NCBI RefSeq assembly: GCF_016865485.1
Contig: NZ_AP024452.1
Span: 2,378,501 to 2,442,500, forward strand
Origin: Luteitalea sp. TBR-22
GTDB lineage: Bacteria > Acidobacteriota > Vicinamibacteria > Vicinamibacterales > Vicinamibacteraceae
Direction of reading: 5' to 3'
DNA length: 64,000 bases
Shown here piece by piece: positions 15,286 to 25,241 of the stretch. The translations under genes were made by a program, and so were the position numbers. The notes beneath the pieces are model-generated. The model was not told the origin of the DNA. It saw nothing but the letters and a program-made list of their open reading frames with translations, and did no database searches. Each line of letters opens with the position of its first letter. Within the stretch, counting starts at the first letter, position 1.

Positions 15286-16797
15286 ATGGCCCAGGCTGAC
15301 GCCGCCCTGTCCCACGGTGCCGCTCCCCCCACCACGGCAGGCGCGGCCACGCGCGTCCGGTGGGTGATCTGCGCGCTGCTGTTCTTCGCCGCGACGATCA
15401 ACTACATCGACCGCAACGTCCTGGCGGTCCTCAAGGCGCCCCTCACCCAGGAATTCGGCTGGACCAACACCGAGTTCGGGTACATCAACTTCTTCTTCCA
15501 GGTCGCCTACATGGTCGGCATGCTGGCCTCGGGCTGGATGATCGACCGCATCGGCACCCGTCGCGGGCTGGCCATCGCCATCTGCCTGTGGAGCGTCGCA
15601 GCGATGCTGCACGCCGAGGCGCCCGAAATCGGCAGCGCCGTGCAGGGCGCCTTCGGGGCGCTGGGGCTGACCATGTCGGCCTCGGTGGCCGGCTTCGCGC
15701 TGTGCCGCGTGCTGCTCGGCATCGGCGAAGCGGCGATCTTCCCCGGCTCGGTGCGCAGCATCGCCGAGTGGTTCCCGCAGAAGGAGCGGGCGCTGGCGAC
15801 GGGGCTCTTCAATGCCGGCACGAACATCGGTGCGCTGCTCACGCCGATCGTCGTGCCGATCATCCTGTTCCGCTACGGCTGGTACTGGGCCTTCTTCGGC
15901 ACGGGCGCGGTGGGCTTCGTGTGGCTGGGCGTGTGGCTCTGGCAGTACAAGTCGCCGCGCCAGCACCCGCACGTCAACGCGGCCGAACTGGCGCTGATCG
16001 AGAGCGACCCACCCGACAGCGCCGCCTACAAGGTGCCCGGCCTCCTGCTGGCCGGGATCGTCGCCGCGGTATGCTTCGTGAGCGGCACGGTGGCGGCCAC
16101 GTTCTTCAGCGCCAGGCTCGTCGCCGTCTCGTTCTTCGTCGGCGGCCTCGTCGTCGCGATCATCCTCAACCCGCGCCGGCAGGTGTGGGCCTACGCGGTC
16201 GCCAAGTTCATGACCGACCCGGTGTGGTGGCTCTACCTCACCTGGCTGCCCGACTTCCTGCTGAAGGTGCACAAGGTCGACATCAAGGGCGCGATGCTGC
16301 CGTTGGCGACGATCTACCTGATCGCCGACTTCGGCAGTGTCGCCGGCGGCTACGTGAGCTCGAAGTTGATCCAGAAGGGCTACACGGTCAACGCCGCGCG
16401 CAAGCTCACGATGCTGATCTTCGCCATCAGCGTCACCCCGATCGTCTTCGCGGCCCAGGCCGACTCGCTCTGGACCTCGGTGCTGCTGGTGAGCGTGGCC
16501 GCCGCCGGTCACCAGGCGTGGAGCGCCAACGTCTACACGCTGGTGAGCGACATGTTCCCGCGGCGCGCCGTCGGTAGCGTCATCGGCTTCGGCGGCATGA
16601 TGGGTGCCTGCGGCGGCGCGATCATGCAGATTGCCGTCGGCGTGTGGCTCGATGCCTCGGGCAACAACTACGTGCCGATCTTCGTCGCGGCCGGCACCCT
16701 GTACCTCCTGGCACTCGGCGTGGTCCACCTGCTGGTGCCGAAGATGACGCCGGCGACGCTGGAACTGCCGGCCCCCGGAAAGGAAGGCGTGGCATGA
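15286..16797 (+). CDS. MFS transporter, hexuronate/anion:cation symporter type (ExuT-like)
   Basis: Inner-membrane carrier. RWVICALLFFAATINYIDRNVL is the ACS-family first helix (quoted in part: FFAATINYIDRNVL), with the N-Y-I-D-R motif of ExuT/GudP carriers; DRIGTRRG is the loop 2-3 MFS motif; LLGIGEAAIFPGSVR is the family helix-4 signature. At 503 residues it is longer than the usual 430-460 because the central loop holds two extra hydrophobic segments (LLLAGIVAAVCFVSG and VSFFVGGLVVAIIL). It should import glucuronate or galacturonate with protons. Its stop overlaps the eda ATG. Confidence 0.88.
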   Translation: MAQADAALSHGAAPPTTAGAATRVRWVICALLFFAATINYIDRNVLAVLKAPLTQEFGWTNTEFGYINFFFQVAYMVGMLASGWMIDRIGTRRGLAIAICLWSVAAMLHAEAPEIGSAVQGAFGALGLTMSASVAGFALCRVLLGIGEAAIFPGSVRSIAEWFPQKERALATGLFNAGTNIGALLTPIVVPIILFRYGWYWAFFGTGAVGFVWLGVWLWQYKSPRQHPHVNAAELALIESDPPDSAAYKVPGLLLAGIVAAVCFVSGTVAATFFSARLVAVSFFVGGLVVAIILNPRRQVWAYAVAKFMTDPVWWLYLTWLPDFLLKVHKVDIKGAMLPLATIYLIADFGSVAGGYVSSKLIQKGYTVNAARKLTMLIFAISVTPIVFAAQADSLWTSVLLVSVAAAGHQAWSANVYTLVSDMFPRRAVGSVIGFGGMMGACGGAIMQIAVGVWLDASGNNYVPIFVAAGTLYLLALGVVHLLVPKMTPATLELPAPGKEGVA

Positions 16798-17441
16798 GTC
16801 GGACCGACGTGGTCCGCGCGATCGAGCAGAGCGGCGTGGTGGCCGTCATCCGCCTCAAGGATGCCGGCAAGCTGCGCAACGTGGTCGATGCCCTGATCGA
16901 GGGCGGCGTCACGGCCATGGAAGTGACCATGACCGTGCCGGGTGCCGTCGGCCTGATCGAGCAGTTGGCGAAGGACCTGCCCGCCGGCTTCCAGCTCGGC
17001 GCCGGCACGGTGCTCGATCCCGAGACGGCCCGCCAGGTGATCCTCGCCGGCGCGACGTATCTCGTCTCGCCCGTGCTCAGCCTGCCGACCATCGAGCTGG
17101 CGCATCGCTACGACGTCGCGGTGATGCCCGGCTGCTTCACGCCCACCGAGATCCTCACCGCCTGGCAGGCCGGCGCCGACGTCGTCAAGGTCTTCCCGGC
17201 GACGACGCTCGGGCCCGGCTACATCAAGGACGTCAAGGCGCCGCTGCCGCAGGTGAAGCTGATGCCGACCGGCGGCGTCACGCTCACCAACGCCGGCGAC
17301 TGGATCAGGGCCGGCGCCTGCGCGGTCGGCGTCGGCAGCAACCTGGTGGACGCCAAGGCGCTCGCCGCCAACGACTTCGCGCAGATCGCCGAGAACGCCC
17401 GCACCGTGGTCGAGAGCGTGGCGGCTGCAAGGAAGGTGTAG
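16794..17441 (+). CDS. eda: KDPG/KHG aldolase
   Basis: Splits 2-keto-3-deoxy-6-phosphogluconate into pyruvate and glyceraldehyde 3-phosphate. GVVAVIRLKD begins the barrel, E43 (AMEVTM) is the catalytic glutamate, LGAGTVLDPE and MPGCFTPTEI are family signatures, K132 (VKVFPA) is the Schiff-base lysine and MPTGGV binds phosphate. The length of 215 residues is normal. The ATG overlaps the carrier stop (ATGA), so the two are translationally coupled. The TAG stop is part of GTAGGCGTCGAGC, the edge of a palindromic repeat. Confidence 0.95.
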   Translation: MSRTDVVRAIEQSGVVAVIRLKDAGKLRNVVDALIEGGVTAMEVTMTVPGAVGLIEQLAKDLPAGFQLGAGTVLDPETARQVILAGATYLVSPVLSLPTIELAHRYDVAVMPGCFTPTEILTAWQAGADVVKVFPATTLGPGYIKDVKAPLPQVKLMPTGGVTLTNAGDWIRAGACAVGVGSNLVDAKALAANDFAQIAENARTVVESVAAARKV

Positions 17442-17494
17442 GCGTCGAGCTTCGGCGCGACGCTGACCGTCGACCTGAAGGTCGACGGCTACGC
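17438..17494. repeat. Two GTCGAC palindromic repeats after eda
   Basis: A degenerate copy (GTAGGCGTCGAGCTTCGGCG) whose TAG is the eda stop, then CGTCGACCTGAAGGTCGACG followed by GCTACG. The core GTCGACCTGAAGGTCGAC is a near-perfect palindrome found many times in this window. Confidence 0.8.
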
Positions 17495-17541
17495 GAAATC
17501 AGCGGGCCGACGGCCGACTGCCGAAGGCCGCCCCCGAGACC

Positions 17542-18570
17542 ATGATCAAGACTGTCTGCTTCGGCGAAATCATGCTCCGCCTCAGCCCCCCGGGGTTCGA
17601 GCGCTTCCTCCAGACCCAGCAGTTCGTCGCCACCTTCGGCGGCGGCGAGGCCAACGTCGCCGTCAGCCTGGCGGCGTTCGGGTGCGAGAGCCACTACGTC
17701 ACGCGCCTGCCGTCGCATGCGATCGGCGAGGCCGCCGTGAAGGCGCTGCGCGCCGAGGGCGTGCGCACCGAGCACATCCTGCGCGGCGGCGATCGCATCG
17801 GCGTCTACTACGCCGAGAGCTCGGCGAGCCAGCGTGCCTCGCAGGTCATCTACGACCGCGCCCGCTCGGCCATCGCCGAACTGAAGCCCGGCACGGTGAA
17901 CTGGGGCCCGATCCTCGAGGGCGCGAAGTGGTTCCACTGCACCGGCATCACCCCGGCGCTCGGTGACGACGCCGCGGCGTGCACGAAGGAGGCGCTGCAG
18001 GCGGCCAAGGCGGCGGGCGCCACCGTGAGCATGGACCTCAACTTCCGCAAGAAGCTGTGGTCCGAGAAGAAGGCGCAGTCGGTGATGCGCCCGCTCATGG
18101 AGTGGGTGGACGTCGTCATCGCCAACGAGGAGGACATCCAGTCCGTGCTGGGGTTCGACGTGCACGGCACCGACGTCACGACCGGCGAGCTGAACCTCGA
18201 GGCGTACAAGGCGACGGCCGCGGAGGTTGCCGAGACGTTCGACTGCCAGCTGATCGCCATCACGCTGCGCGAGAGCCACTCGGCCAGCGACAACGGCTGG
18301 AGTGCCTGCATCTACGAGAAGGCGACCGGTGACTTCCAGCGCAGCCAGCACTACGAGGTGCGGCTCGTGGACCGCATCGGCGGCGGCGACAGCTTTGCCG
18401 GCGGGCTGATCTACGGCCTGGTCTCGGGCAAGTCGCCGATCGACGCGCTGCGGTTCGCCGTCGCCGCGAGCGCGCTCAAGCAGACCATCCCCGGCGACTT
18501 CAACCGCGTCACCGTCGACGAGGTCGAGCGCCTCGTGAAGGGCGACGGCAGCGGACGAGTGCAGCGGTAG
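17542..18570 (+). CDS. kdgK: 2-keto-3-deoxygluconate kinase (PfkB family)
   Basis: Phosphorylates 2-keto-3-deoxygluconate to KDPG in the cytoplasm. [17 protein letters not shown] is the KdgK-type N-terminus, [16 protein letters not shown] the PfkB signature 1, and [17 protein letters not shown] signature 2 with catalytic base D283. Residues 100-110 ([15 protein letters not shown]) form the substrate lid seen in KdgK. The 342-residue length is normal. It sits 100 bases after eda, the next enzyme of the path, and before mannonate dehydratase, the previous one; the gap holds palindromic repeats rather than a promoter. Confidence 0.93.
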   Translation: MIKTVCFGEIMLRLSPPGFERFLQTQQFVATFGGGEANVAVSLAAFGCESHYVTRLPSHAIGEAAVKALRAEGVRTEHILRGGDRIGVYYAESSASQRASQVIYDRARSAIAELKPGTVNWGPILEGAKWFHCTGITPALGDDAAACTKEALQAAKAAGATVSMDLNFRKKLWSEKKAQSVMRPLMEWVDVVIANEEDIQSVLGFDVHGTDVTTGELNLEAYKATAAEVAETFDCQLIAITLRESHSASDNGWSACIYEKATGDFQRSQHYEVRLVDRIGGGDSFAGGLIYGLVSGKSPIDALRFAVAASALKQTIPGDFNRVTVDEVERLVKGDGSGRVQR

Positions 18571-18583
18571 GACGGGCGACCTC

Positions 18584-18648
18584 AGTCGGTCGACCTGAAG
18601 GTCGACCGCTACGAACAGCTGTAGGCGTCGACCTTCAGGTCGACGCGC
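18584..18648. repeat. Pair of GTCGAC palindromes in opposite orientation
   Basis: GGTCGACCTGAAGGTCGACC-GCTACG and GTAGGC-GTCGACCTTCAGGTCGAC face each other between kdgK and manD. Together they could form one long cruciform. Confidence 0.85.
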
Positions 18649-18655
18649 CACGACC

Positions 18656-19864
18656 ATGAAGATCGTCGACGCTCGCGTCATCGTCACCTGCCCGGGGCGC
18701 AACTTCGTCACGCTGAAGATCGTGACCGAGGACGGCGTCCACGGGCTCGGCGATGCCACCCTCAACGGCCGTGAGCTCGCGGTGGCGAGCTACCTGACCG
18801 ACCACGTCGCGCCACTGCTGATCGGCCGCGATGCGCGGCGCATCGAGGACATCTGGCAGTTCCTGTACAAGGGCGCCTACTGGCGGCGCGGCCCGGTCAC
18901 CATGAGCGCGATTGCGGCCGTCGACACGGCGCTCTGGGACATCAAGGGCAAGGTGGCGAACCTGCCCGTGTACCAGCTGCTCGGTGGCGCCTCTCGCGAG
19001 GCGGTGCGGGTGTACTGCCACGCCAACGGCACCGACGTCGACCAGGCCGTCAAGGCCGTCGCGCATCACCTGGACCTCGGCTACACCGCCATCCGCGTGC
19101 AGTCTGGCATTCCCGGCCTGCACAGCACGTACGGGGTCGCCAAGGGCGATCGTCCGTACGAGCCGGCGGAGAAGGGCGGGGTGTCGGAGCACCGCTGGAG
19201 CACCGAGGCCTACCTGACGTTCATCCCGCGCCTGTTCGAGCGGATCCGCGCCGAGTTCGGCGACGAGATCGACCTGTTGCACGACGTGCACCACCGGCTG
19301 ACCCCGATCGAGGCGGCCCGTGCCGGGCGGTCCCTCGAGCCGTATCACCTGTTCTGGATGGAGGATCCGACGCCTGCCGAGCAGCAGGACGCCTTCCGGC
19401 TGATCCGGCAGCACACCGTGACGCCGATCGCGGTGGGCGAGGTGTTCAACGCGATCTTCGACTGCCAGCAGCTGATTCAGGAGCAACTGATCGACTACGT
19501 GCGGACGACGGTGGTGCACGCGGGCGGGATCTCGCACCTGCGCAAGATCGCGGCGCTCGCCGAGTTGTACCAGGTGCGCACCGGCAGCCACGGCGCGACC
19601 GACCTGAGCCCGGTGTGCATGGCGGCGGCGCTGCACTTCGACCTCAGCGTGCACAACTTCGGCATCCAGGAGCACATGCCGCACAACGCCGAGACCGACG
19701 TCGTCTTCCCGCACGAGTACTCGTACCGCGACGGCTTCATGCACCCCGGCGACGCCCCCGGCCTGGGCGTGGACATCGACGAGGCGCTGGCCGCGCAGTA
19801 CCCGTACGATCCGGCGTACCTGCCGGTGAACCGGAAGCTTGACGGCACCATGCATAGTTGGTGA
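18656..19864 (+). CDS. manD: D-mannonate dehydratase (enolase superfamily, ManD)
   Basis: Dehydrates D-mannonate to 2-keto-3-deoxygluconate. The 402-residue length and residues match the ManD subgroup almost position by position: N37, H122 (CHANG), R147, Y159, metal ligands D210, E236 and E262 with H212 ([24 protein letters not shown]), and H312 followed by Gly-Ala ([10 protein letters not shown]). As I recall, Ala at this last position goes with efficient mannonate dehydration; not verified. It supplies the substrate of kdgK just upstream. The TGA stop lies inside a perfect hairpin (19860-19886). Confidence 0.94.
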   Translation: MKIVDARVIVTCPGRNFVTLKIVTEDGVHGLGDATLNGRELAVASYLTDHVAPLLIGRDARRIEDIWQFLYKGAYWRRGPVTMSAIAAVDTALWDIKGKVANLPVYQLLGGASREAVRVYCHANGTDVDQAVKAVAHHLDLGYTAIRVQSGIPGLHSTYGVAKGDRPYEPAEKGGVSEHRWSTEAYLTFIPRLFERIRAEFGDEIDLLHDVHHRLTPIEAARAGRSLEPYHLFWMEDPTPAEQQDAFRLIRQHTVTPIAVGEVFNAIFDCQQLIQEQLIDYVRTTVVHAGGISHLRKIAALAELYQVRTGSHGATDLSPVCMAAALHFDLSVHNFGIQEHMPHNAETDVVFPHEYSYRDGFMHPGDAPGLGVDIDEALAAQYPYDPAYLPVNRKLDGTMHSW

Positions 19865-19886
19865 GCGCGGTCGGGCCGCGCTCACC
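19860..19886 (+). terminator. Perfect 11-bp hairpin over the manD stop
   Basis: GGTGAGCGCGG, loop TCGGG, CCGCGCTCACC. The manD TGA is within the left arm. There is no T-tract, so it may be a processing/stability hairpin rather than an intrinsic terminator. Confidence 0.5.
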
Positions 19887-19892
19887 AGCTGA

Positions 19893-19976
19893 ATGCTGCG
19901 ATGCCGGGAATGCTGCGATGCCGGAAGGTCGAAGGCTGAAGAACCAAGGCCCAAGGCCCCGGCCCCAAGGCCCAGC
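19893..19976. repeat. GAATGCTGCGATGCCGG doublet and GGCCCAA repeats
   Basis: Two direct copies of a 17-base unit (ATGCTGCGATGCCGGGA), then GGTCGAAGG and AAGGCCC units. A related AAGGCCC block is at 39864. Confidence 0.75.
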
Positions 19977-19979
19977 GTG

Positions 19980-19985
19980 TACAAT
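19980..19985 (+). promoter_or_regulatory. -10 box TACAAT before the TIM-barrel gene
   Basis: GTGTACAATCCGCCC: TACAAT (five of six) with a GC discriminator, 27 bases before the ATG at 20012. AAGGAGA at 19996 is the ribosome site. No clear -35. Confidence 0.45.
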
Positions 19986-20011
19986 CCGCCCATTCAAGGA
20001 GACCTCGTCCC

Positions 20012-20875
20012 ATGTCCGACGTCACCCGTCGTGAACTCCTCGGCGCCGCCGCGCTGACCGCCGCAGGCGCGGCGCTGCCGGCCGTGGCCGGCGCGCAAGC
20101 GGCCAAGCCCGGCTCCGGCCGCCTGAAGCAGTCGGTCTGCCGCTGGTGCTACAACAAGATTCCGCTGCCGGAGTTCTTCAAGGCGTGCGCCGAGATGGGG
20201 CTGCCCGCCGTCGACCTCCTCACCGAGGAGGAGTGGACCATCGCCAAGCGCGACTTCGGCCTGGTGTGTTCGACGGGCTTCCCGGCGGTGCGGTCCATCC
20301 CGGACGGCATCAACAACACGAAGTTCCACGACGGCATCGTCGCCTCGCTCACCGAGATGATCCCGAAGGCAGCCAAGGCCGGCGTCCCCAACGTGATCAC
20401 GTTCTTCGGCAATCGCCGCGGGCAGGATCTCGAGGAGGCCAAGGCCAACAGCGTCGCCTGCCTCAATCGGATCAAGCCGGTGGCCGAGGCCGAGGGCGTG
20501 ACCGTGGTGGTCGAACTGCTCAACAGCAAGGTCAACCACAAGGACTACATCGGCGATCACACCGCGTACGGCGTGGACATCTGCAAGCGGGTCGGGTCGC
20601 CGCGCATCAAGCTGCTCTACGACATCTACCACATGCAGATCATGGAGGGGGACATCCTCCGGACCATGGGCGAGAACTGGGAGTACATCGCGCACCTGCA
20701 CACGGGCGGCGTGCCCGGGCGCAACGAACTGGACGACACCCAGGAACTGCAGTGGAAGACGATTGCCAAGTGGGTGGTCGACAAGGGCTACCAGGGATAC
20801 TTCGCCCACGAGTTCATCCCGACGCGCGACCCGCTCACGTCATTGCGCGAGGCGGTCCAGCTCTGCAACGTGTAG
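20012..20875 (+). CDS. Tat-exported TIM-barrel sugar isomerase (hydroxypyruvate isomerase-like)
   Basis: Twin-arginine signal VTRRELLGAAALTAAGAALP, then an AP-endonuclease-2-type barrel. Likely metal residues are E168 (VVVELLNS), D204 (YDIYHMQ), H230 (IAHLHTGG) and E267 (AHEFIPTRD), the layout of hydroxypyruvate isomerase (Hyi). Known Hyi enzymes are cytoplasmic; export suggests another substrate, perhaps a 3-keto sugar produced in the periplasm. Adjacent to the hexuronate genes but with its own -10 box, so likely separately expressed. It could also be an epimerase or a lyase; these cannot be told apart by sequence. Confidence 0.8.
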   Translation: MSDVTRRELLGAAALTAAGAALPAVAGAQAAKPGSGRLKQSVCRWCYNKIPLPEFFKACAEMGLPAVDLLTEEEWTIAKRDFGLVCSTGFPAVRSIPDGINNTKFHDGIVASLTEMIPKAAKAGVPNVITFFGNRRGQDLEEAKANSVACLNRIKPVAEAEGVTVVVELLNSKVNHKDYIGDHTAYGVDICKRVGSPRIKLLYDIYHMQIMEGDILRTMGENWEYIAHLHTGGVPGRNELDDTQELQWKTIAKWVVDKGYQGYFAHEFIPTRDPLTSLREAVQLCNV

Positions 20876-20884
20876 GGTAGGAAT

Positions 20885-20910
20885 GGGGAGGCCGCCTGGG
20901 CGGCCTCCCC
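20885..20910 (+). terminator. 12-bp GC hairpin after the TIM-barrel gene
   Basis: GGGGAGGCCGCC-TG-GGCGGCCTCCCC, extendable by two A-T pairs, 10 bases after the stop. No T-tract follows, so termination strength is uncertain. Confidence 0.55.
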
Positions 20911-20955
20911 ATCGCCTCGACGTGGTTCGAGCTGCCGACCGTCTCCGGGAACATC

Positions 20956-20984
20956 ACTGACCGTCGACCAAGGTCGACGGCGAC
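20956..20984. repeat. GTCGACC palindrome
   Basis: CCGTCGACCAAGGTCGACGG followed by CGACG, a shorter-loop variant of the GTCGACCTTCAGGTCGAC family, 18 bases before the peptidase ATG. Confidence 0.7.
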
Positions 20985-21001
20985 GAACCGAACCTCAGCC
21001 C

Positions 21002-23116
21002 ATGGAACCCCGCCTCTCCCTTCTCGTCAGCGCGGCCCTCGTCGCCGCCACCGCGCCCCTGATGGCCCAGACGCCGACGCCGCCGGTCGCGGCGCAGAAG
21101 CCGCACACCGTCGCCTCGCCCAACGGCGACCGTGTCGATCCGTACTACTGGCTGCGCGACGACACCCGCAAGTCGCCCGAGTTGCTGAAGCACCTGGAGG
21201 CCGAGAACGCCTACACCGAGGCCGTCATGGCCCCGGTGAAGGCGCTTCGCGCGCAGCTGTTCGAGGAACTGAAGGGGCGCTACAAGCAGGACGACGAGCA
21301 GCCGGCCTGGCGGATGCGCGGCTTCCTGTATTCCAGCCGATTCGTGGCCGGCAAGGACTACGCGGTCAACGTCCGTCGGCCGGTCGCCGGGGGCGCCGAG
21401 CAGGTGCTGGTGGACCAGAACGCGCTCGCCGAGGGGCACCAGTACTTCTCGCTCGGCCAGTGGGACGTGTCGCTCGACAACGCGCGGCTCGCCTATTCGA
21501 CCGACACGGTGGGGCGGCGCCAGTACGTCATCCAGTTCAAGGACATCGCGACCGGGGCGCTGCTGCCGGAGAAGATCACCGGCACCTCGGGCAACGTCGC
21601 GTGGGCGGCCGACAACAAGACCGTCTTCTACGTCGAGATCGACCCGAAGACGCTGCTCTCCAAGCGCGTCAAGCGGCACGTCGTGGGCACCGACCCGTCC
21701 ACCGACGTCCTGGTGTACGAGGAGCCCGACGACAGCTTCTACATGGGCGTCAGCCGCACCAAGGACGACCGGTTCCTCTGCATCGGCGTCAGCAGCACGG
21801 TGTCGAGCGAGGCGCGTTGCATCCCGGCCGACCAGCCGACGGCCGCCTTCCGCGTGCTCGTGCCTCGCGAGCGCGACTTCGAGTACGACGCCGATCACGT
21901 CGGCACGCACTGGATCATCCGCACCAACTACAAGGCGAAGAACTTCCGCGTCGTCGAGGCCACCGACGCTGCCATCGGCCAGCGCGACCAGTGGAAGGAC
22001 CTCGTGCCACATCGCGACGACGTGTTCGTGTCGGGCGTCGAGCCCTTCGACCGCTACGTGGTGGTGGGGGAGCGGCGCGACGGCCTGCAGCGGCTGCGCA
22101 TCCTCGACGCGGCGGGGGCGTCCCGTGACGTCGCGTCAGACGAGCCCGCCTACGTGATGGGCCTCGGCGTCAACCGCGAGGCCAACACCACGGTCCTGCG
22201 CTACTCGTACACGTCGCTGACCACGCCGAGCACGATCTACGACCTCGACATGACGACCGGCGCGCGCACGCTCGTCAAGGAGACCCCCGTCCTCGGCGGT
22301 TTCGACAAGGCGCGCTACGCCACCGAGCGCATCTGGGTGCCGGCCCGCGACGGCGTCAAGGTGCCGGTGTCGATCGTGTACCGCAAGGAGACGCCGCGCG
22401 ACGGCTCCGCGCCGCTGTACCTGTACGCGTACGGCTCGTACGGCATCTCGTCGGATCCCGCGTTCCGCACCGACTGGCTGAGCCTGCTCGACCGCGGCTT
22501 CGTGATGGCCATCGCGCACATCCGTGGCGGCCAGGAACTCGGCCGGCACTGGTACGAGGACGGCAAGCTGCTCAAGAAGAAGAACACCTTCACCGACTTC
22601 GTGGACGTGACCGAGGCGCTCGTGGCCCGAAAGTACGCCGCGGCCGACAAGGTCTTCGCGATGGGCGGCAGCGCCGGCGGCCTGCTGATGGGCGCGGTGG
22701 CCAACCTCGCGCCCGAGCGCTATCGCGGCATCGTGTCGCACGTGCCCTTCGTCGACGTCGTGACGACGATGCTGGACGAGTCGATTCCGCTCACCACCAA
22801 CGAGTTCGACGAGTGGGGCAACCCGAAGAAGAAGGAGTTCTACGACTACATGCTGTCGTACTCGCCCTACGATCAGCTGCAGAAGAAGGCCTATCCCGCG
22901 ATGCTCGTGACGACCGGCCTGTGGGACTCGCAGGTGCAGTACTGGGAGCCGGCCAAGTACGTGGCGAAGCTGCGCACGCTCGACACGTCGTCGTCGCCGG
23001 TGCTGTTCCGGGTCAACATGGAAGCCGGGCACGGCGGCCGGTCCGGTCGCTTCACGCGCCTCGAGCAGGTGGCGCTCGAGTACGCCTTCATCCTCCAGCA
23101 ACTGGGAAAGAGGTAG
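21002..23116 (+). CDS. Secreted prolyl-oligopeptidase family S9A peptidase (oligopeptidase B-like)
   Basis: 704 residues: signal peptide (LLVSAALVAATAPLMA), seven-blade propeller (about 35-430) and C-terminal alpha/beta-hydrolase domain. SPNGDRVDPYYWLRDD is the typical N-terminus of PtrB-like enzymes. Catalytic triad: S557 in GGSAGGLLMG, D642 in GLWDSQVQ, H677 in EAGHGGRSG. Oligopeptidase B cleaves short peptides after Arg/Lys; the signal peptide suggests a periplasmic role in peptide scavenging. The TAG stop is the first part of a GTAGGGCGCGG repeat. Confidence 0.9.
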   Translation: MEPRLSLLVSAALVAATAPLMAQTPTPPVAAQKPHTVASPNGDRVDPYYWLRDDTRKSPELLKHLEAENAYTEAVMAPVKALRAQLFEELKGRYKQDDEQPAWRMRGFLYSSRFVAGKDYAVNVRRPVAGGAEQVLVDQNALAEGHQYFSLGQWDVSLDNARLAYSTDTVGRRQYVIQFKDIATGALLPEKITGTSGNVAWAADNKTVFYVEIDPKTLLSKRVKRHVVGTDPSTDVLVYEEPDDSFYMGVSRTKDDRFLCIGVSSTVSSEARCIPADQPTAAFRVLVPRERDFEYDADHVGTHWIIRTNYKAKNFRVVEATDAAIGQRDQWKDLVPHRDDVFVSGVEPFDRYVVVGERRDGLQRLRILDAAGASRDVASDEPAYVMGLGVNREANTTVLRYSYTSLTTPSTIYDLDMTTGARTLVKETPVLGGFDKARYATERIWVPARDGVKVPVSIVYRKETPRDGSAPLYLYAYGSYGISSDPAFRTDWLSLLDRGFVMAIAHIRGGQELGRHWYEDGKLLKKKNTFTDFVDVTEALVARKYAAADKVFAMGGSAGGLLMGAVANLAPERYRGIVSHVPFVDVVTTMLDESIPLTTNEFDEWGNPKKKEFYDYMLSYSPYDQLQKKAYPAMLVTTGLWDSQVQYWEPAKYVAKLRTLDTSSSPVLFRVNMEAGHGGRSGRFTRLEQVALEYAFILQQLGKR

Positions 23117-23166
23117 GGCGCGGTGTCCCACCGCGCCGCTGTCGTCTCACGGCGGCCCTACCTGAC
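23114..23166. repeat. GTAGGGCGCGG hairpin repeat
   Basis: TAGGGCGCGGTGTCCCACCGCGCC hairpin (shown in halves: GGCGCGGTG / CACCGCGCC) plus ACGGCGGCCCTACC. The first TAG is the peptidase stop. Family shared with 3769, 24530, 41085 and 46654. Confidence 0.75.
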
Positions 23167-23175
23167 GATCACGAC

Positions 23176-23181
23176 TACCAT
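23176..23181 (+). promoter_or_regulatory. -10-like TACCAT 7 bases before the fucosidase ATG
   Basis: TACCAT, AGGGCGC, ATG: no room for a Shine-Dalgarno site, so the transcript would be leaderless if this is the promoter. Confidence 0.4.
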
Positions 23182-23188
23182 AGGGCGC

Positions 23189-24529
<1,341 letters not shown>

Positions 24530-24599
24530 GGAAGGTAGGGCGCGGTGTCCACCGCGCCGCTATCGACTCACGGCGGCGTGGGACACGCCGCCCTACCGG
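24530..24599. repeat. GTAGGGCGCGG double hairpin repeat
   Basis: GGTAGGGCGCGGTGTCC-ACCGCGCC then ACGGCGGCGTGGGACACGCC-GCCCTACC: a fuller copy with both hairpins and GTAGGG/CCCTAC ends as terminal inverted repeats. Confidence 0.8.
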
Positions 24600-24610
24600 G
24601 CCCTGTGGCC

Positions 24611-25012
24611 CTATTTCAGCTTCGGGTCGAAGCCGCGGACCTTGCGGGCGAGGGCGGCGATCTCGCCAGGGCTGAACTGCGTCTTGAAGGGCATCATGGC
24701 CGTGCCCTGCACGCCGTTGGTGATCGTGTTGATCACGTCCTTCACGCTCGAACCGTGCCGCCACTCGCCGTCGGCGAAGTTCATGTTCACGATGGGCGAG
24801 TTGCCGTCGAGCGTGTGGCAGACGGCGCACTTGGTCTTGTAGATGTCCTCGGCCGACGCCACTTCCTCCGGCGTCGGGACCGGGCCATCGGCGCCCTTGG
24901 CCTTGCTCGCGGTCTTCTTCTTGGCGGCCTGCGCCAGCGCGATCGTCGACCCTGTGCCAGCCGCCATCACGAGCGCCAGACAGGCGGCGCCCACCATCCG
25001 TGCATTCACCAT
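24611..25012 (-). CDS. Periplasmic class I cytochrome c
   Basis: Signal peptide MVGAACLALVMAAGTGSTIALA, a Lys/Ala-rich linker, then CAVCH (residues 62-66) for covalent heme c and axial M106/M107 (GTAMMPF). About 133 residues from the ATG at 25012; an ATG at 25057 is in frame but leaves an unlikely pre-region. Family: c5/c6-like monoheme electron carriers. It could accept electrons from the GMC flavoprotein at 10105, as the cytochrome of glucoside 3-dehydrogenases does, but it is 13 kb away and that link is inference. Confidence 0.88.
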   Translation of the reverse strand: MVNARMVGAACLALVMAAGTGSTIALAQAAKKKTASKAKGADGPVPTPEEVASAEDIYKTKCAVCHTLDGNSPIVNMNFADGEWRHGSSVKDVINTITNGVQGTAMMPFKTQFSPGEIAALARKVRGFDPKLK

Positions 25013-25241
25013 CGTTCGTGCGTCCTCGAAGTGCGCGGCCGGGTGGCCTGCAGTCACACAGTGTAGGACAGCGCCTACCCGCGACGGTAGGCCCAGCTTG
25101 CCATCGGCGCCCGCGCCGGAGTGGGCGGGCTGGGCCGCTGTGCCCTTCGCCTTCGGTCAGGGCAAGACCGGGCCGGTCTTCGGCAGGGCCTGTTGAGGAC
25201 CAACGGGCCCCTGCCTTCCGGGTTCCTGCTTCGTTCGACGC

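Noticed and set aside
20012-20875. Uronate isomerase (UxaC) substitute for the hexuronate route
   Set aside because: The Tat signal places it in the periplasm, whereas the rest of the route is cytoplasmic, and its motifs fit the Hyi group.
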